NCBI RefSeq assembly: GCF_946478785.1
Contig: NZ_CAMLDD010000014.1
Coordinates: 1 to 64,000 of the forward strand
Length of the DNA stretch: 64,000 bases
Source of the DNA: an uncultured Flavobacterium sp.
Lineage (GTDB): Bacteria > Bacteroidota > Bacteroidia > Flavobacteriales > Flavobacteriaceae
Reading direction: 5' to 3'
Part shown: positions 8,078 through 17,457 of the stretch, piece by piece
Position numbering within the stretch: the first letter of the stretch is position 1
How the letters are laid out: each line of letters opens with the position of its first letter
Notes under the pieces: generated by a model
Told to the model about the DNA's origin: nothing
Database searches by the model: none
The model's input: the letters and a program-made list of their open reading frames with translations, nothing else
Position numbers and translations under genes: made by a program

Positions 8078-10546
8078 CTACCTAAAAAACACCCTTTTTA
8101 CCCTTTGCGAAATACTGGTGAAAATTTCATAAGGAATCGTTTTTAAAGCATCAGCCATTTCAGTAACTGTTGGGCTTTCACCAAAAATAATAACCGAATC
8201 TCCTTCTTTACAATCAATTTCGGTTACATTTACCATTAACATATCCATGCAAACACTTCCTACGATGGATGCTTTTTGATTTTTAATCACAACATAACCA
8301 ACTTCATTGCCCCATAATCGTGAAATACCATCCGCATACCCAATTGGAATGGTAGCAATTTTAGTTTCTTTTTCTGCCATAAACCTGCGTCCGTAACCAA
8401 CACTGTCGCCTGCCGGAATGGTACGGACCTGAGAAATAATGGATTTTAAAGTCCCAACATTTTCCAAATATTTTTGTTCCGAAGGATCATTGGAAACACC
8501 ATACAAACCAATTCCCAAACGCACCATATTAAATTGTGCATCCGGAAAATTACTGATTCCGGAAGTATTCAGAATATGACGAATTGGGTTTACGCCTAAT
8601 TCATTCATTAATTTTGAAGACAATTTTTCGAATAACCGAATCTGCGAAAGCGCAAATTCATAATGATTCACGTCATCACTAGTCGCCATGTGCGATAAAA
8701 TACTTTGAATACGAACGGTTGAATTTCCTTTTAAAGCAGCAACCAATTCGTCTATTGTATTTTCTTCAAAGCCCAAACGGTGCATACCTGTATCGAGCTT
8801 GATGTGGATCGGAAAATCTTTTAAATTCTTTTCACGAGCAATTTTTAAAAAGGCATTTAGTCCTTTTAAACTATAGATTTCTGGCTCTAACTGATGCTGA
8901 ATAATTGATGAAAAACTGGTCGATTCTGGATTTAAAACCATGATGGGTAATTTAATTCCACCATTTTTCAGTGAAATTCCTTCATCGGCGAAAGCCACAC
9001 CTAAATAATCTACTTTATGGTGTTCGAGCAATTTAGCAATTTCCAATCCGCCGTTTCCATAACCAAAAGCTTTTACCATGACCATGATTTTGACATCATG
9101 AGCCAATTTAGATTTAAAGAAATTTAAATTATGGCTAATAGAATTCAGGTTGATTTCGAGAATCGTTTCATGTGTTTTCTCTTCCAGTAAAGCCACAATT
9201 TCTTCAAACTGAAAGGATCTTGCTCCTTTTATTAAAATGGTTTCATTGTTAAAATTCAGGTTGTCAAAATCATGAATAAATTCGGCAGTATTTTGATAGG
9301 TTATACAATTCGAAAATTTGTTTTTAAATGAAGAAATTGTTGAACCAATTCCAATCACACGATTGATTTTATTATCAGCAATTAATTGAGAAACTTTAGA
9401 ATATAACTCTTCATTTGAGAACCCGCTTTGAAAAATATCAGATAAAATAACCGTCTTGGAGGCATTCTTTTTTTGGCTTTCCAGAAAATCCAAAGCTATT
9501 TTTAGGGACTGAAAATCAGAACTGTAACTGTCATCAATAATACTGCAATTTTGAATTCCGTTTTTGACTTCCAATCGCATTTCTACCGGATACAATCCCT
9601 GCATACGATTTTGAATTGTTTCCGAATTATATTGAAAATAAAACAAAACCAACAAACACGAAATAGCATTTTCTACAGATGCAGAATCGCTAAATGGTAT
9701 TTTTAAATTGTAATTTTCTTTTTCATACCGATATTGAATCGTGGTTGTTTCATTTATATTTTCTTTTTTCAGAATTAAAACATCCGCTGATTCATCTGTA
9801 TAACTCCATGAAAAAAGTTTACGAGGATGCAGCAAATATTCGGCCGCAAATTGGGAAAGGCAGGAATCAACAGTTTCATTTTTCTGATAAATAATTACCG
9901 GAGACTCTTTAAACAAAAGCAGTTTCTCATCAATCTTCTGTACTAAATTCAAAAAGCCTTCATCGTGTGCAGTACCAATATTCGTGAGCACTCCAATTGT
10001 TGGTCTTATGATTTTTTCGAGCTTTTCCATTTCATTAACCGTCGAAATTCCGGCTTCAAAAATGCCTAAATTATGTTTTTCATTAATTGCAATAACCGAG
10101 AGCGGTACTCCAACCTGAGAATTATAACTTTTAGGGCTTCGGATAATATTATAATCAGGACTCAGCAAAAAGTTAAGCCACTCTTTTACGATTGTTTTAC
10201 CATTACTCCCCGTCAATCCGATAATCGGAAAGTCAAATAGATTTCGATAATAACCTGCAAATTGCTGTAGTGCTTCTAAAGTTGATTTTACAACTAAAAA
10301 GTTAGCTTTTCCATGACAATTTTCAGGAATATATTCGACAGCAAAATTCTGCACTCCTTTTTCTATCAATTCTGAAATATAAAAATGTGCGTCGTTATTA
10401 ACACCGGACAATGCAAAAAACAAGGTTTTTGAACCATTTTGCAGGGAACGGCTGTCTATCGAAATGTGATCAATAAAAATTGCTTCGTCTGAGCCAATCC
10501 ATTCGGCATGAAGAACCGAAACAAGGCTTTTTAAGTTTACACTCAT
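8078..10546 (-). CDS. murF-alr: Bifunctional MurF ligase / alanine racemase
   Basis: An 822-residue cytoplasmic fusion for peptidoglycan precursors. The N-terminal half (about 1-455) is MurF, which adds D-Ala-D-Ala to UDP-MurNAc-tripeptide. It carries the P-loop GLTGSNGKTIVKEW near residue 115 and IGVLTNIGTAHDEGF. The C-terminal half (about 460-822) is a PLP-dependent alanine racemase: the PLP lysine is in MVMVKAFGYGNG, GIGLYGVSN follows, and the catalytic tyrosine region is VGYGRRFMAEKETKIA with SVCMDMLMVNV near the end. The fusion makes D-Ala and its consumer as one polypeptide. It is known in Bacteroidota, so it is a lineage marker rather than a novelty. Confidence 0.95.
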   Translation of the reverse strand: MSVNLKSLVSVLHAEWIGSDEAIFIDHISIDSRSLQNGSKTLFFALSGVNNDAHFYISELIEKGVQNFAVEYIPENCHGKANFLVVKSTLEALQQFAGYYRNLFDFPIIGLTGSNGKTIVKEWLNFLLSPDYNIIRSPKSYNSQVGVPLSVIAINEKHNLGIFEAGISTVNEMEKLEKIIRPTIGVLTNIGTAHDEGFLNLVQKIDEKLLLFKESPVIIYQKNETVDSCLSQFAAEYLLHPRKLFSWSYTDESADVLILKKENINETTTIQYRYEKENYNLKIPFSDSASVENAISCLLVLFYFQYNSETIQNRMQGLYPVEMRLEVKNGIQNCSIIDDSYSSDFQSLKIALDFLESQKKNASKTVILSDIFQSGFSNEELYSKVSQLIADNKINRVIGIGSTISSFKNKFSNCITYQNTAEFIHDFDNLNFNNETILIKGARSFQFEEIVALLEEKTHETILEINLNSISHNLNFFKSKLAHDVKIMVMVKAFGYGNGGLEIAKLLEHHKVDYLGVAFADEGISLKNGGIKLPIMVLNPESTSFSSIIQHQLEPEIYSLKGLNAFLKIAREKNLKDFPIHIKLDTGMHRLGFEENTIDELVAALKGNSTVRIQSILSHMATSDDVNHYEFALSQIRLFEKLSSKLMNELGVNPIRHILNTSGISNFPDAQFNMVRLGIGLYGVSNDPSEQKYLENVGTLKSIISQVRTIPAGDSVGYGRRFMAEKETKIATIPIGYADGISRLWGNEVGYVVIKNQKASIVGSVCMDMLMVNVTEIDCKEGDSVIIFGESPTVTEMADALKTIPYEIFTSISQRVKRVFFR

Positions 10547-10679
10547 TTAAAAAGTTTCTTTTTTCAAATTTAAAACATTAAAGGTAGAAAAGAGTTGTGA
10601 TTTTCTTAAAAAATAATTGGTTTACAACAATGTATTTATATTTCAATTATATTTGTTAAAGACCTCAAATTATAGTATT

Positions 10680-11285
10680 TTGAAAAGAATTCTTCCAATA
10701 TTCTCCTATATATTACATCCGATTTTTATATCGATGTATGCCGCTTTATTTTATCTTTTTTATAAAGATGACGCCTTCACTATTCAGGAAAAATTCTTTG
10801 TTTTATTTCAGATTCTGATTATTACCGTTATAGTTCCCATATTGTTTTTCTTGTTGCTAAGATCTACCGGAAATGTAAAATCTGTGATGATTCACGAAAC
10901 ATCTCAACGCATAATTCCGCTAACTTTACAATGCTTTTTACTTATTTTATTAGTAAAGCGAAGCATTGTTATTGCTCGTTACCCTGAACTGCATTTCTTT
11001 TTTCTGGGCGGTTTGTTTAGTACTATTATAGCTTTAATTTATTCGCTTTTTAAGGTAAAAGCGAGTTTGCACATGATGGCAATAAGCGGTTTTGCTGTAT
11101 TTGTAATCGGGATGAATGTGCATTTACAAATGCATAATCCGTATTGGTCTGCACTCTTGATTTTACTTACCGGAATTGTAGCATCATCACGTTTGGAAAT
11201 GAATGCACATACCCACAAAGAATTGCTTCTCGGTTTTGTAATTGGAATAATTCCTCAGCTTTTGTTTTTATACTTGTGGTTATAA
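10680..11285 (+). CDS. PAP2-like integral membrane protein
   Basis: A hydrophobic protein of 201 residues with about six predicted membrane helices. The frame has no early ATG. I chose the TTG at 10680, which gives an N-terminus MKRILPIFSYILHPIFI that looks complete; a longer frame opens at a TTG at 10617. The C-terminal SRLEMNAHTHKELLLGFVIG resembles motif 3 of the PAP2 phosphatase superfamily, but the first two catalytic motifs are not evident, so phosphatase activity is doubtful. Its stop overlaps the stop of the convergent beta-barrel gene by six bases. It is divergent from murF-alr. Confidence 0.72.
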   Translation: MKRILPIFSYILHPIFISMYAALFYLFYKDDAFTIQEKFFVLFQILIITVIVPILFFLLLRSTGNVKSVMIHETSQRIIPLTLQCFLLILLVKRSIVIARYPELHFFFLGGLFSTIIALIYSLFKVKASLHMMAISGFAVFVIGMNVHLQMHNPYWSALLILLTGIVASSRLEMNAHTHKELLLGFVIGIIPQLLFLYLWL

Positions 11286-11981
11286 AATATAAAACATTAG
11301 GCCAATGCTTGCCGCTTTCATCTGTAACTTTTCGCCTTGCAGCGTATTCAAGGATTTAAACATTGGATTTAAACCGTAATAAGCATGCACATTCCATGTA
11401 TTATAACCCGCAGAAAGATAAACCCCATATTGGAACTTATTTAAATCTGTATTGTTTTTTATAACAGACATCCCTTCTTCGCCATCTTTAAAAACTGACT
11501 TGTCTGACAAGACATAACTAAATTTCAGTCCAGTATAAATTCTCCAGAACTTATGACTGTCGTAGGTCGAATTTCGCCATCTGAATTCTATTGGTAGATC
11601 TATCAGATATTGCCTTAATTTATTCGATTCAAATTCATTAAAAGGACCAACTCCATAAATACGATTACCCTGTACATCCTGGATCGTCAGGTTTTGATAA
11701 AAATTTTTATAACTTAAACCAAGACCGGCGGCAATGGCAACAGTCCGTTTTTTATTGACAGGCATATCCCGTAAAAAACCTAGAGAAATCCCAGCAGAAA
11801 ATTTTTCCTGTTTTAGATCACTTGGAACCTTTGTCAAAAGATTGTAGGTGACCGAAAAATAAAACTGATCTTCTCTGTATAAGGAGTCAATTTTAACCAT
11901 TGGTTTAATTTCAGGTTTTTCTTCCTGTGAGAAAACATTGAAAAACGATACCAGAAATAAACAACTAAAAAATGATCGCAT
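11280..11981 (-). CDS. Outer-membrane beta-barrel protein, PorT-like
   Basis: A 233-residue protein with signal peptide MRSFFSCLFLVSFFNVFSQ, followed by alternating polar and hydrophobic strands typical of a small eight-stranded barrel. The ending LMFYIL, with aromatic and hydrophobic residues at the C-terminus, suits a BAM-assembled barrel. Strand-like segments include SAGISLGFL, IAAGLGLSY, LPIEFRWR and YTGLKFSYVL. It resembles the OMP_b-brl_2/PorT group. A specific role, such as type IX secretion, cannot be claimed from this. It overlaps the convergent PAP2-like gene by six bases. Confidence 0.75.
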   Translation of the reverse strand: MRSFFSCLFLVSFFNVFSQEEKPEIKPMVKIDSLYREDQFYFSVTYNLLTKVPSDLKQEKFSAGISLGFLRDMPVNKKRTVAIAAGLGLSYKNFYQNLTIQDVQGNRIYGVGPFNEFESNKLRQYLIDLPIEFRWRNSTYDSHKFWRIYTGLKFSYVLSDKSVFKDGEEGMSVIKNNTDLNKFQYGVYLSAGYNTWNVHAYYGLNPMFKSLNTLQGEKLQMKAASIGLMFYIL

Positions 11982-12175
11982 AGTGTGTTTGAGTTAAAGA
12001 GGATTTGAGATAAACGTTTTTTGGGTTTATTTATTTGACTCACAAATATAATATAATGCTATTTGATGAGATGATTTTAATGCGATTATTCTGTTTTCAT
12101 TCCTTATAAAAATATTTTGTTGCACTATTTTCAATAAAAAGCCCAAAAATCAGAGATTTTTATATTTACCTTTTA

Positions 12176-12183
12176 TACCTTTG
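12176..12183 (+). promoter_or_regulatory. -7 box TACCTTTG before the His/Cys-rich protein
   Basis: TAnnTTTG matches exactly and lies only 8 bases before the ATG at 12191, implying an almost leaderless transcript if it is used. No -33 TTG is seen at the right distance. Confidence 0.45.
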
Positions 12184-12190
12184 TAAGATA

Positions 12191-12535
12191 ATGAAAAGAA
12201 AGCAGCTAATAACCAGTTTTTCTTTGGCTTTAATAGTATTGTTCTCTATACTGTTTCAGTCCCTGCACAGTTATGAGCATATTACAAAACAGTTTTCAGA
12301 AAAAAAATGCCATCATAATTATAATGATGTAAATGGCGAAATCACACATGAGCATCATAACGATGATTCGTGTTTTGTGTGTCATTTTTCTTTTGAAAGT
12401 TATATCACACCTGAAAAATTTTCATTTCAGTTTTTTAAAAATCATAAAGAGATTCCATATTTCTTTAGCTTTTCTGAAAGTGTTGTTTCATTTTCAGGAA
12501 GTTTATACTCTCTTCGGGGACCGCCTTTACTATAG
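12191..12535 (+). CDS. Small His/Cys-rich exported protein, possible metal binder
   Basis: A 114-residue protein with a signal-anchor segment at residues 8-28 (ITSFSLALIVLFSILFQSL). A histidine- and cysteine-rich middle follows: KKCHHNYND, then EITHEHHNDDSCFVCHFSF. The rest, about 50 residues, is aromatic-rich and ends in RGPPLL. The clustered His, Asp and CxxCH ligands suggest binding of a soft or transition metal in the periplasm. It is 155 bp upstream of a TonB-dependent receptor on the same strand, so together they may form a metal or metallophore uptake unit. CxxCH also resembles a haem-attachment motif, but a single site in a short protein is weak evidence for a cytochrome. Confidence 0.7.
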   Translation: MKRKQLITSFSLALIVLFSILFQSLHSYEHITKQFSEKKCHHNYNDVNGEITHEHHNDDSCFVCHFSFESYITPEKFSFQFFKNHKEIPYFFSFSESVVSFSGSLYSLRGPPLL

Positions 12536-12689
12536 TTTCTTAAGTTTCGATTATCCGAAACAAAACACTTTTAATTGACTCAAAACTCAGTTAGATTTCC
12601 TGACCTTCATTTTATAGATATCCGGAAACTTCACTTTTCTTTTGATATCATTAAAAGAAAAATCAATTAACTATAGCAATCTTTTTCAA

Positions 12690-14897
12690 ATGAAAAAAAT
12701 CATAATAGCCCTTATTTTAGGGTTTTCGGGCATTCTTTCTGCTCAAAATTCTGTTTCAGGAACTGTAACAAATTTAGAAAACCAACCCATGCCCGGCGTG
12801 TCTGTTTATGCACCCGAATTGCATAAGGGAACAACAACGGACGAAAACGGTAAGTATGAATTTACCAATCTTCCAAACGGAAGTTTACGACTAGGATTTA
12901 CTTTCGTCGGATTCACCACTCAAAATAAAACCATTCCCAAATTATTAAAAGAAAACACCTTGGATATTACACTTTCAGAATCTGTTTTTGAAATGGATGA
13001 AGTAGTGGTTTCAACTGCTTTCAACAAATTGCAATCTCAAAACGTAATGAAAGTCGAGCATGAAAGTATTAAAACTTTACAGCAAAAAGGCACTTCAACT
13101 TTAATTGAAGGTCTGGCAACGATTCCAGGAGTTTCTCAGATTTCAACCGGAACTTCTATTGGAAAACCGGTAATTCGCGGACTTAGCGGTAATCGTGTTC
13201 TGGTTTATTCGCAAGGTGTCCGTATCGAAAATCAACAGTTTGGAGACGAGCATGGCTTAGGCTTAAACGATGCCGGAATCGAAAGTGTCGAAGTGATTAA
13301 AGGACCTGCGTCTTTATTATATGGTTCTGATGCTTTGGGAGGTGTTTTGTATTTCAATCCTGAAAAATTTGCCGATGCTAATACGTTTAAAGCTAATTTC
13401 AGTCAAAAATATTTTACCAATACACAAGGAAGCAATTCTTCAATAGGATTAAAAACTTCTACCGATAATTGGAAATTTCTGGCTCGTGGAAGTTTCAACA
13501 CCCATTCTGACTACAAAATTGCCGATGGCGATCGCGTAACAAATTCACGTTACAACGAAACCGATTTTAAAACCGGAATCGGCTACAGCAACTCCACTTT
13601 TTCAAGCGTTTTACGATACAATTACAATAAACTGGATATCGGAATTCCGGAAGACGGAATCGCAGAACAATCATCAAGCAAAGACACACAATTTCCAAGA
13701 CAGGGAATTTTCAATCATTTATTTAGTTTGAATAATGTGATCTTTTTTGAAGACTCTAAACTGGATGTAGATTTGGGATATATTTCAAATGACCGAAGCG
13801 AATTTGAGGACAGCAATGATGCAGCGCTACGCATGAAACTGAATACTTTTAATTACAATGCAAAATATCATTTTCCGAAAATGGGTAAAATCGAAACCAT
13901 TTTAGGAGTTCAGGGAATGCACCAAACGAACAAAAATTCGGGTGAAGAATATTTGATTCCGAATGCAACTACAAATGATTTTGGAGTTTTTGGAACTGCC
14001 AATTATGAATGGAACAACAGCGTTTTACAAGCCGGATTACGTTTTGATAACCGAAATATTACCTCTGAAGCTCACGGAATCGAAGGCGAAGAAGGTTATT
14101 TTGAAGCTTTAGATAAATCTTTTGACAGCTTTAATGCTTCGTTAGGATACAAAACAAAATTAGCAGAAGCGCTTACACTTCGATTGAATGTTGCTACCGG
14201 ATTTAGAGCGCCGAACTTAGCCGAATTAACTTCAAATGGTGTCCATGAAGGCACAAACCGATATGAAATTGGAAACAGCAATTTAAAAACCGAGCAAAAT
14301 GTTCAGACCGATTTGAATTTAGAGTATAAAAACTCCCATTTTGAATTTTTCATAAACGGATTTTACAATCATATCAACAATTACATTTTTACGTCCCCAA
14401 CAGGAGAAGTTTTAGATGACAATGATGTTTTTGCCTACGTTCAGGATAATGCAAAATTATTTGGAGGTGAAGCTGGACTGCATTTTCATCCACACCCTTT
14501 GGACTGGCTGCATTTTGAAACCAGTTTTGAAACCGTAACAGGTAAAAAAGACAATGATGATTATTTGCCATTAATTCCTGCCAACAACTGGAATAATACG
14601 ATTAGAACAGAATTCAACATCAAAAACTGGTTCAGGGAAGGCTATGCTTCTCTAAATATTTCTTCAACCTTTGATCAGGATAATGTGAGTGGTTTTGAAA
14701 CAGCGTCAAAAGGCTATACTCTCGTAAATTTAGGTTTTGGAGGAACTGTAAAATTGGGCAAAACTGCTTTTGATGTAAGCCTGAACGGAAACAACTTATT
14801 CGATAAAGAATACATTGCCCACCTTTCCCGATTAAAAACCGACGGAATTCCAAATATTGGTAGAAATATTGTTTTAGGAGTGAACTTTAATCTGTAA
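12690..14897 (+). CDS. TonB-dependent outer-membrane receptor
   Basis: A 735-residue receptor for active uptake across the outer membrane, powered by TonB. The start is set at 12690, where the signal peptide MKKIIIALILGFSGILSAQ begins. A carboxypeptidase-regulatory-like domain follows (about 22-105; SVSGTVTNLENQPMPGVSVY). The plug domain (about 110-225) includes PGVSQISTG, IRGLSGNRVLV and VEVIKGPASLLYGSDALGG, then the 22-strand barrel. It lacks the SusC-specific signature and has no SusD partner, so it is a metal/siderophore-type rather than glycan-type receptor. The His/Cys-rich gene upstream points to a metal ligand; the substrate remains inferred. Confidence 0.9.
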   Translation: MKKIIIALILGFSGILSAQNSVSGTVTNLENQPMPGVSVYAPELHKGTTTDENGKYEFTNLPNGSLRLGFTFVGFTTQNKTIPKLLKENTLDITLSESVFEMDEVVVSTAFNKLQSQNVMKVEHESIKTLQQKGTSTLIEGLATIPGVSQISTGTSIGKPVIRGLSGNRVLVYSQGVRIENQQFGDEHGLGLNDAGIESVEVIKGPASLLYGSDALGGVLYFNPEKFADANTFKANFSQKYFTNTQGSNSSIGLKTSTDNWKFLARGSFNTHSDYKIADGDRVTNSRYNETDFKTGIGYSNSTFSSVLRYNYNKLDIGIPEDGIAEQSSSKDTQFPRQGIFNHLFSLNNVIFFEDSKLDVDLGYISNDRSEFEDSNDAALRMKLNTFNYNAKYHFPKMGKIETILGVQGMHQTNKNSGEEYLIPNATTNDFGVFGTANYEWNNSVLQAGLRFDNRNITSEAHGIEGEEGYFEALDKSFDSFNASLGYKTKLAEALTLRLNVATGFRAPNLAELTSNGVHEGTNRYEIGNSNLKTEQNVQTDLNLEYKNSHFEFFINGFYNHINNYIFTSPTGEVLDDNDVFAYVQDNAKLFGGEAGLHFHPHPLDWLHFETSFETVTGKKDNDDYLPLIPANNWNNTIRTEFNIKNWFREGYASLNISSTFDQDNVSGFETASKGYTLVNLGFGGTVKLGKTAFDVSLNGNNLFDKEYIAHLSRLKTDGIPNIGRNIVLGVNFNL

Positions 14898-15042
14898 CAT
14901 TTTACAACCATTTAGTAAGAACTGCAGTGAACGGACCAGAAGTTCTTTTAGCAGAAAAAAGAGCTTCGACTCCCTAGGATAACAATGACAAGGGAACTTA
15001 TACGACTTATATGGTTGCAATTTTTTTTTCAACAAAATTTAC

Positions 15043-15050
15043 TATTTTTG
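15043..15050 (+). promoter_or_regulatory. -7 box TATTTTTG before the prolyl oligopeptidase gene
   Basis: TAnnTTTG matches exactly, 21 bases before the ATG at 15072. It lies in a T-rich stretch, so a chance match is possible. Confidence 0.4.
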
Positions 15051-15071
15051 TTACAAACACAAAATTTAACT

Positions 15072-17180
15072 ATGAAAAAAACAATTCTTATAATGGCTAT
15101 AACTACAGCAGGAATTTCATTCGGGCAAAATAAAATTCAGTATCCTGAAACCAAGAAAGGAGAAACCGTAGATGTATATTTTGACACCAAAGTAAACGAT
15201 CCATATCGTTGGCTTGAAGACGATAAATCTGCCGAAACCGGAGCCTGGGTAAAAGCACAAAATGAAGTTACGTATGGGTATTTAGATAAAATCCCGTTTC
15301 GAAATGAGCTGAAAACCCGCATGGAAAAACTTTGGAATTACGAAAAAATAAGTGCTCCTTTTATCGAAGGAAAATTTACTTATTATTCAAAAAACAACGG
15401 GCTTCAGAATCAGTCGGTTATTTACCGAAAAGATGAAAAAGGCAAAGAAGAAGTTTTTTTAGATCCGAATACATTTTCTAAAGACGGAACCACATCCCTT
15501 GGAGGTTTGGATTTTTCTGAAGATGGATCAAAAGCCGCTTATGCAATTTCTGAAGGCGGAAGCGACTGGAGAAAAGTAATTTTAATTGATGCCTTATCAA
15601 AAAAAATTGTAGAAGATACTTTGGTTGATGTAAAATTCAGCGGCGTATCCTGGTATAAAAATGAAGGATTCTATTACTCTAGTTATGACAAGCCAAAAGG
15701 AAGCGAATTATCTGCTAAAACAGATCAGCATAAATTGTATTATCATAAGTTAGGTACTTCTCAAAAAGAGGATAAAGTTATTTTTGGTGCTGATCAAAAA
15801 AGAAGATATGTGGGCGGTTATGTTACCGAAGACAACCGCTATCTAGTCATTACCGCTGCCAACTCTACTTACGGAAATGAATTATACATTAAAGATTTAA
15901 CAGTTGCAGGCAGCCCAATAATTACAATTGTTGACAACTTTAACAGCGACAATTCGATTATTGAAAATGAAGGAACCAAATTGTTTATCGATACCGATTT
16001 GAATGCTCCAAACAAAAAAGTGGTTTCTGTAGATTTCAGCAATCCAAAACCGGAGAACTGGAAAGATTTTATTCCTGAAACACAAAATATTTTGTCCCCT
16101 TCAACGGGTGGTGGCTACTTTTTTGCCAACTATACAAAAGATGCTGTTTCCTTGGTTCAGCAATATGATTACAACGGAAAATTAGTTCGTGAAATAAAAC
16201 TCCCTGCAGTTGGGACAGCTGGCGGATTTGGCGGAAAAAAGAAAGAAAAAATATTATATTATTCTTTTACCAATTATACAACTCCGGGATCCATTTTTTC
16301 ATTTGAACCAAAATCGGGTAAATCAGAAGTGTATCAAAAACCAAAAGTGGATTTCAAAAGTGACGACTTCGAATCAAAACAAGTTTTTTACACTTCAAAA
16401 GACGGAACAAAAATCCCGATGATTATCACCTATAAAAAAGGAACAAAACTTGACGGTAAAAACCCAACTATTCTTTATGGTTATGGTGGATTCAATATTA
16501 GCTTAACACCTGCTTTCAGTATTGCAAATGCAGTCTGGATGGAAAACGGAGGAGTTTATGCTGTTGCTAATTTAAGAGGTGGTGGCGAGTACGGAAAAAA
16601 ATGGCACGATGCCGGAACTAAATTGCAAAAACAAAATGTATTTGACGATTTTATCGCTGCGGCCGAATATTTAATAGCTCAAAAATATACCTCATCAGAT
16701 TTCTTGGCAATTCGCGGAGGTTCTAACGGAGGTCTATTAGTTGGAGCAGCTATGACACAACGTCCTGATTTATTCAAAGTAGCTTTGCCGGCCGTTGGGG
16801 TTATGGACATGCTGCGTTACCATACTTTCACCGCTGGAGCTGGATGGGCTTACGATTACGGAACAGCTCAGGATAATAAAGAAATGTTCGAATACCTTAA
16901 AGGATATTCTCCGGTACAAAACGTTAAAAAAGGTGTTCAGTATCCTGCCACAATGGTAACAACTGGAGATCATGATGACCGTGTAGTTCCTGCACACAGT
17001 TTTAAATTTGCTGCCGAATTACAAGAAAAGCAAACTGGAGACAATCCCGTATTGATTCGTATCGATGTAAAAGCAGGTCACGGAGCCGGAAAATCAGTTG
17101 CGGCAACCATTCAGGAAAGTGTAGATATTCAGGCATTCACACTTTACAATATGGGTTTTAAAGCTTTGCCTAAAAAGTAA
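15072..17180 (+). CDS. Prolyl oligopeptidase family serine peptidase (S9A)
   Basis: A 702-residue peptidase predicted to cleave short peptides after proline. The start at 15072 gives the signal peptide MKKTILIMAITTAGISFGQ, so the enzyme acts in the periplasm. The N-terminal part begins with YPETKKGETVDVYFDTKVND and PYRWLEDD, typical of S9A, followed by a seven-bladed propeller. The C-terminal alpha/beta-hydrolase domain has the catalytic serine in RGGSNGGLLVGA, the aspartate in GDHDDRVVPAHS and the histidine in KAGHGAGKS, so the triad is complete. It is monocistronic. The specific substrate is unknown. Confidence 0.94.
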   Translation: MKKTILIMAITTAGISFGQNKIQYPETKKGETVDVYFDTKVNDPYRWLEDDKSAETGAWVKAQNEVTYGYLDKIPFRNELKTRMEKLWNYEKISAPFIEGKFTYYSKNNGLQNQSVIYRKDEKGKEEVFLDPNTFSKDGTTSLGGLDFSEDGSKAAYAISEGGSDWRKVILIDALSKKIVEDTLVDVKFSGVSWYKNEGFYYSSYDKPKGSELSAKTDQHKLYYHKLGTSQKEDKVIFGADQKRRYVGGYVTEDNRYLVITAANSTYGNELYIKDLTVAGSPIITIVDNFNSDNSIIENEGTKLFIDTDLNAPNKKVVSVDFSNPKPENWKDFIPETQNILSPSTGGGYFFANYTKDAVSLVQQYDYNGKLVREIKLPAVGTAGGFGGKKKEKILYYSFTNYTTPGSIFSFEPKSGKSEVYQKPKVDFKSDDFESKQVFYTSKDGTKIPMIITYKKGTKLDGKNPTILYGYGGFNISLTPAFSIANAVWMENGGVYAVANLRGGGEYGKKWHDAGTKLQKQNVFDDFIAAAEYLIAQKYTSSDFLAIRGGSNGGLLVGAAMTQRPDLFKVALPAVGVMDMLRYHTFTAGAGWAYDYGTAQDNKEMFEYLKGYSPVQNVKKGVQYPATMVTTGDHDDRVVPAHSFKFAAELQEKQTGDNPVLIRIDVKAGHGAGKSVAATIQESVDIQAFTLYNMGFKALPKK

Positions 17181-17203
17181 AACTTTAGATACTTAACTTT
17201 TTT

Positions 17204-17244
17204 AGCCACGGATTTCACGCATTATTTTTTGTGAATTCGTGGCT
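17204..17244. repeat. Imperfect inverted repeat (agccacg/cgtggct)
   Basis: Imperfect arms of about 14 bases, ending in agccacg and cgtggct, surround a T-rich centre. It could act as a terminator for the peptidase gene, but its form resembles the other dispersed intergenic repeats in this window. Confidence 0.6.
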
Positions 17245-17265
17245 GCTTTATTTGAAATTTACTCT

Positions 17266-17332
17266 CGCAGATCTCGCAGATTTGGCAGATTCTGTTGCAA
17301 AAAAAAAATCTGCCAAATCTGCTAAATCTGCG
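17266..17332. repeat. Inverted repeat built of cagatttggcagat-like units
   Basis: The left arm (17266-17289) and right arm (17309-17332) match at about 21 of 24 positions when one is reverse complemented. Each arm is itself made of short repeats of the form cgcagat or tctgc. An A-rich centre separates them. No ORF is present. Confidence 0.7.
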
Positions 17333-17457
17333 TGAAAAAATAACTCACAAATTGCTTCGCCTGTATGAGCAATATTTTAACTACAAAGAATTAGTGAAAA
17401 TTAGTGTAATTCGTGGCAAACCTTTTTTTAAATTTGATAATAACTAAAAAATTCAAA

